64,000 nucleotides of DNA from Granulicella sp. 5B5 (GTDB taxonomy: Bacteria > Acidobacteriota > Terriglobia > Terriglobales > Acidobacteriaceae). The notes beneath the pieces were generated by a model. It made no database searches, was not told the origin of the DNA, and saw nothing but the letters and a program-made list of their open reading frames with translations. This document shows, one piece after another, positions 60,354 to 64,000 of the stretch. The position numbers were made by a program, and so were the translations under genes. Numbering within the stretch: the stretch's first letter is position 1; the number at the start of each line of letters is the position of its first letter. The stretch spans positions 3,100,001-3,164,000 of the forward strand of contig NZ_CP046444.1 of NCBI RefSeq assembly GCF_014083945.1, written 5' to 3'.

Positions 60354-61505
60354 ATGCCAAGACCGCCCGCCCCTGTGAAAGGGGTCTATCAACGTGAGGA
60401 CGACCCGAGCGGGAACTGGTATGCCAGGTTTCGCATCGACGGGAAGCTAGTAAAGAAATCGTTTGGTGCCGACCGTGCTGCGGCAGTGCGATACGTGGAG
60501 AAGGCCAGGACGCTGAGGCAAACAGGCGAGGGACACATACCGCGCTCAGCGAAAGGAACTCCGAAGACCGCCCGTGAGATGGAGGCATTCACGGCAAACT
60601 CTTCCGTTCTGGTTGCAGAGCTTTGCGACGATCTGCTTCGCTATATTCAAAGTAAACCGACCGTCTACAAGGACCAGAGAAATCCTCCGTATCGTATCGG
60701 CCTCATCCGTGCCAAGTTTGGAGATCGTCCGGCAGCTTCGATCCGGCCCTACGAGATCGCCGATTGGCTTGACGGTATGGATAAGGCTCCGGCTACCATC
60801 AATCGGTATAAAGTGACGTTCTCTTCGCTGTACCGCTACGGTAAGCAGCGCGACAAGGTGAGCGTGAATCCAGCGCGGGAAGTCAGTCAACATAAGCTCA
60901 ACAACGCCGTGATTCGGTTTCTCAAGCCTGACGAAGAGAAACGGCTACGAGCCGTCCTCCAGAACGCGGTTGACGCCTGTGGCCCGCAGAATGAACAGCG
61001 AAGAAAAAGGCTACTCCATCGTATCTACGAACTTGACATTGCCATAGGCACCGGAATGCGGAAGGGCGAGCAGTACGGCTTGTTGTGGAGCGACATCGAC
61101 TTTGACCTACGTGTGATTACTTTGAGGGACACGAAGAACGGTTCCAGCCGCACTGTACCGATGATCGACGACGTGTTTCGTGCGTTCAAGGCACTAAAGA
61201 AGCTCTCGCTCGAACGGAAAGACCGAGCAACTGACCGTCCCAACAATTCCCCTGAAAACGTAGTGTTCGGCATCGGTGACAACAAGAAATGGTGGGAGGC
61301 CGCGCTGAGAGATGCAAAGATCAAAAACTTCCGCTGGCACGACCTGCGGCATACATTTTGCTCGCGACTTGCACAGGCTGGCGTAAGTCTAAAGGTCATT
61401 CAGGAAGCAGCCGGACATAAGACGATTGCAATGTCGGCGCGCTACGCGCATATGGACCACACAACCCTGAAAAATGCGATGTCCGTTTTGAATCGCACAA
61501 CGTAA
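60354..61505 (+). CDS. Tyrosine recombinase/integrase of a tRNA-Arg integrated element
   Basis: A 383-residue phage-type integrase. N-terminal DNA-binding parts ('GVYQREDDPSGNWYARFRID', then a SAM-like core-binding domain around 'IRPYEIADWLDGMDKAPATI') are followed by the catalytic domain with all active-site residues: Arg in 'AIGTGMRKGEQYGLLW', Lys in 'TLRDTKNGSS', His-x-x-Arg in 'FRWHDLRHTFCSRLAQAGVS', His in 'AAGHKTIAMSARYAHM' and the nucleophile Tyr in the same segment. It is intact and presumably active. It lies directly beside the tRNA-Arg fragment at 60107-60151 and marks the left end of the element. Confidence 0.93.
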   Translation: MPRPPAPVKGVYQREDDPSGNWYARFRIDGKLVKKSFGADRAAAVRYVEKARTLRQTGEGHIPRSAKGTPKTAREMEAFTANSSVLVAELCDDLLRYIQSKPTVYKDQRNPPYRIGLIRAKFGDRPAASIRPYEIADWLDGMDKAPATINRYKVTFSSLYRYGKQRDKVSVNPAREVSQHKLNNAVIRFLKPDEEKRLRAVLQNAVDACGPQNEQRRKRLLHRIYELDIAIGTGMRKGEQYGLLWSDIDFDLRVITLRDTKNGSSRTVPMIDDVFRAFKALKKLSLERKDRATDRPNNSPENVVFGIGDNKKWWEAALRDAKIKNFRWHDLRHTFCSRLAQAGVSLKVIQEAAGHKTIAMSARYAHMDHTTLKNAMSVLNRTT

Positions 61506-61759
61506 ATAGAGATACACGGACGGAGTCTAAGGAACGGTTTTGCTGTCTATCATGGCGTAGCCACTGTTCGCGTTCAGCAACGACCTGCTGATGCCACAAA
61601 CATGGAAATTACAGTCAGAAATTTGTTGTATTTTTCTGACATGTCCGCTCCGGCATTTAGCATTCCAGCCGCTATCCGGCACCGCATCTCCGCCCCGGCG
61701 CAGCCGCGCGTCTCGACGCTGGAGGAATTTGCCCACCTGGAACCGTGCACGCGATCGAC
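61506..61759. other. Region between integrase and the J-domain gene, with a stem-loop
   Basis: A hairpin with 8-bp arms GTCAGAAA (61614-61621) and TTTCTGAC (61633-61640) could end the integrase transcript. A 67-codon open frame from 61602 is not convincing, as it runs into the J-domain gene on the opposite strand. No other feature is seen. Confidence 0.4.
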
Positions 61760-63934
61760 TCACCGTCCTTCGAGCTCTGACAATTGGTGCGTTAGGCAAC
61801 GGTGATAAGATGCTGGTCCCTGCACAAGTCTCGCACCTGAGCAAGCCGATTCGATCGAGTTGCGATCGATACTGCTTAGCCCACCTAGGTTGGGCGTATT
61901 TGGATACCGTGCAAGTTCTTCAAGTTGAGTGTTGAGACACCGATGGTAAGCAGCAGCTCCTTGTACGAGCCTGGCGCCCGAGCAGGCGGACTCAATTGAC
62001 GCTCGATCAACGCCGTCCAGCTTGCTCAGATCAGGTATGCCTGGGTACCGTGCAAGTTCTTCAAGTTGAGTATTGAGACACCGATGGTAAGCGGCAGCGC
62101 CTTGTACGAGCCTAGCGCCCGAGCAGGCGGACTCGATTGAGTCGTGGTCGGAAGCTGACAAGCTGGAAATATCGTATGTTGTGGGCAGGGTTCGCTCATG
62201 ACCGCTCCGCCGGGATAAATCAAATAAAGTACATCCAGCCATTCCGGTGACCTGCCCTTGAACCCGCTGTGCCTCCGCCGAATAGCGACCTGAAAGTGCC
62301 ACAGCAGTAAATCCGGGGGGCTGAGAAATCCATCTTTGCGGTTTGAATTCAAAACGGCCATCGGGATCCGCCGTCACATCTCCCGAGTACGAACCCTCCG
62401 GGAAGCGATTGCCCCCAGGCACAGGATAAAAATCAAAGATGCCCGAAAGACCTCCGTCCGCCGATTCCGCAATCGTCAGAGTTAGTCCGGTAACGCCCTG
62501 AGCACAGGTGTATTCCCCCACCCAACTTCCGCTCAAGGATTTCCACCACGAAACCTCGACCTCTTCCTGCGCTGCCGCTTTGGATGTCCCAGGTGACGCC
62601 GCTAAAGGTGCAGCAGCCGGAAGGGATTGTTGTGCACCAACTTGTAGGCTTGATTGCTGAGCGGCTTGAAAAGTTTGTCGGAGCGATGCGACCTTTTCCG
62701 GTCCACTTTTCGTAGTGATTTGTTGAGCGCCTGAATGAGGCGGTGAATGCTCTCGACCATGCACGTCCGAGGTGCTTGAGTCAGAAACGGACGCGGCAGC
62801 ATTTCGGGTGTCCATCTTAGTGATCTCATAATTCCATCGCAAACCACCTTGAGGATGATTGGGAAAGTAGAAGTTTCCGAATCCTGAAGTTTGGCCTGGC
62901 TCTGCATCCAAGAAGTTGTCCTCTTCTTCCTCTCCAATATTTTTGCAGCTCGACGGAGGTGAGGGATCGAATGTTCCAGACTGATAGGTGATGCCATATA
63001 AGGTATGCGACGACGGCTTATCCGTGGCCGGGCAATTGAAGATGCGAATCTTCATTCTTATGAAGGAAACTATTGCGGTCGAATTATTCTGGATAGTCCC
63101 GGTAAAGTTATATGCAGATGGATATTTTTCATTTGAATGCCCACTCACCGTTGTATCTGAAAGATTGCCATTGATGATTTTGACTTGCGACATCTGCGCC
63201 GTGCTTGCCGAATGGTCGTCCGGACCTCGAAAATGGGTGTCTCGATTCATGTTTGCAATTTTGCCAACGAACAGAACAAGCACAATGATGCCGATTATGG
63301 CCCAAAGCTGGTGCTTTGGCCCTACGTGCAACGCAAAAAGTAGTCGGCCTATTTGGTGTTGGTAAAGGCAGGCAACGCCGAACAGTAATGCCGCAGCTAA
63401 GAGGAACGCGAATGCGCCGTCTCCAAATGACCACGATGTCCAAAATGTAGCTGCCGCACCGAGCCCGAAAATGCTCCCAATAAAAGCAAAAAACAGCCGT
63501 TGGCCTTTGTTCAATGGAGATGTAGAGTTAGAAGGTTTCGATGCTGCCTGACCCTGCCGGGGAGCGGACTGGTGCGTCTGTGTCGAGCGGGCACCAGTCC
63601 ATGAAGTGCTTTGCTCCGTGGAAGTGGTGTAAGGCCCTTGTTTCGTAGTATTCGTTGGTGGCGAAGCCGGAGACTGCGAGATCGATGCCGGAGAACCGCG
63701 GTACGAAGCAAGTTGGATGTCATACAGGTGGCGCTTCTCGCGGTTTGAAAGGACCGCGTAGGCTTCGTTAATTTCTTTGGATTTTTCTTCAGCTTGGCGC
63801 AGCCAATATGCAGGAGCATTCGCGAGGCGATCAGGATGAACCTCACGGATCAAACGAAGGTAGGCCGTTTTGATCTCCGCCGCCGATGCGGTTTCCGAAA
63901 TTTCGAGGAGCGAATAGTAGGTTTCGTCCGGCAT
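61760..63934 (-). CDS. J-domain, multi-pass membrane protein with C-terminal Cys-rich tandem repeats
   Basis: A 724-residue protein. Order of parts: a J domain at residues ~4-70 with the HPD triad ('AYLRLIREVHPDRLANAPAY'); a Ser/Thr/Gln/Pro linker; about three membrane helices at ~147-225 ('LFFAFIGSIFGLGAAATFWT', 'AFLLAAALLFGVACLY', 'LWAIIGIIVLVLFVGKI'); an Ig-like beta domain with four Cys; a linker; a lipocalin-like domain ('SGSWVGEYTCAQGVTGLTLT'); and three C-terminal repeats of 47 residues, each with 'SIESACSGARLVQG' and 'YHRCL'. Two of the repeats are nearly identical at the DNA level, 141 bp apart. The J domain suggests contact with a DnaK-type chaperone in the cytoplasm, and the rest is presumably outside the membrane. 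No function is known to me. It sits on the integrase-bearing element. Confidence 0.8.
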   Translation of the reverse strand: MPDETYYSLLEISETASAAEIKTAYLRLIREVHPDRLANAPAYWLRQAEEKSKEINEAYAVLSNREKRHLYDIQLASYRGSPASISQSPASPPTNTTKQGPYTTSTEQSTSWTGARSTQTHQSAPRQGQAASKPSNSTSPLNKGQRLFFAFIGSIFGLGAAATFWTSWSFGDGAFAFLLAAALLFGVACLYQHQIGRLLFALHVGPKHQLWAIIGIIVLVLFVGKIANMNRDTHFRGPDDHSASTAQMSQVKIINGNLSDTTVSGHSNEKYPSAYNFTGTIQNNSTAIVSFIRMKIRIFNCPATDKPSSHTLYGITYQSGTFDPSPPSSCKNIGEEEEDNFLDAEPGQTSGFGNFYFPNHPQGGLRWNYEITKMDTRNAAASVSDSSTSDVHGREHSPPHSGAQQITTKSGPEKVASLRQTFQAAQQSSLQVGAQQSLPAAAPLAASPGTSKAAAQEEVEVSWWKSLSGSWVGEYTCAQGVTGLTLTIAESADGGLSGIFDFYPVPGGNRFPEGSYSGDVTADPDGRFEFKPQRWISQPPGFTAVALSGRYSAEAQRVQGQVTGMAGCTLFDLSRRSGHERTLPTTYDISSLSASDHDSIESACSGARLVQGAAAYHRCLNTQLEELARYPGIPDLSKLDGVDRASIESACSGARLVQGAAAYHRCLNTQLEELARYPNTPNLGGLSSIDRNSIESACSGARLVQGPASYHRCLTHQLSELEGR

Positions 63935-64000
63935 TTTTCAACCTAGAGGCCAAGGATTCGATATATCAAAGCACCTAGTTTGCGCTGTCTGCCACTCTTT
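63935..64000. other. End of window, nothing recognised
   Basis: 66 bp upstream of the J-domain gene; presumably its promoter region. Nothing specific is seen. Confidence 0.3.

Noticed and set aside
60354-64000. Prophage
   Set aside because: Only an integrase and one J-domain protein are visible; no structural, replication or lysis genes, so the element type cannot be called.

Overview
The window looks like a stretch of chromosome from an Acidobacteriota of the class Terriglobia (Terriglobus/Granulicella/Edaphobacter type). The reasons are the high G+C content, two von Willebrand A proteins of the 'VWFA-related Acidobacterial' type, ECF sigma/anti-sigma pairs, a TPR-secretin-cohesin protein, a UbiA enzyme of the MqnP type, and many Tat or Sec secreted proteins. 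This is judged from protein families only; no search was run.

Layout. 1-7.4 kb: 3' part of a MarR regulator, a secreted stand-alone M17 N-terminal domain, gcvT, ppk2, an EamA transporter, and two divergent VWFA proteins, one of them frameshifted, followed by a Coa1-like protein. 7.5-12.6 kb: a trpD-VOC-hisA operon, sucCD and ndk. 12.7-16 kb: a secreted SGNH hydrolase downstream of an ECF sigma / membrane anti-sigma / Spy-like periplasmic protein operon that resembles CnrHYX. 16-21.6 kb: an AI-2E-type permease, a secreted protein, shikimate kinase preceded by an apparent aromatic amino acid attenuator (leader peptide plus terminator), a second ECF sigma/anti-sigma pair and a ThiF/MoeB-type enzyme. 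21.8-30.1 kb: an envelope-biogenesis operon of a TamA-like Omp85 protein, a SurA-N-like chaperone and a TamB-like protein. 30.8-42 kb: an outer-membrane protein, glgC, tatA, ubiA/mqnP, tRNA-Lys, membrane proteins and argS. 42-53 kb: a di-haem cytochrome, leucyl aminopeptidase, smpB, a secretin with two pseudopilins, an M48 protease, queF, and a Tat-exported TIM-barrel protein. 52.4-59.9 kb: a TetR regulator with a palindromic operator facing a secreted protein, an M20 peptidase, an MFS transporter, a glycosyltransferase and ispG. 60.1 kb to the end: the left edge of an integrated element, made of a 3' tRNA-Arg(CCT) fragment, a tyrosine integrase, and a large J-domain/transmembrane/Cys-repeat protein.

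Four signals stand out. (1) A Tyr/Phe/Trp-rich 28-codon leader peptide followed by a terminator and antiterminator-like sequence lies in front of aroK. (2) The top strand changes from C-rich to G-rich near 26 kb whichever strand is coding, as at a replication origin or a large inversion boundary. (3) Several repeat families occur between genes, including a pair of ~110-bp elements placed directly after the stop codons of two genes 10.8 kb apart. (4) The tRNA-bounded integrase island carries an unusual J-domain protein.

Many genes end in hairpin terminators shared with a convergent neighbour. Start codons were chosen from Shine-Dalgarno sequences, signal peptides and overlaps; several differ from the longest possible reading frame.
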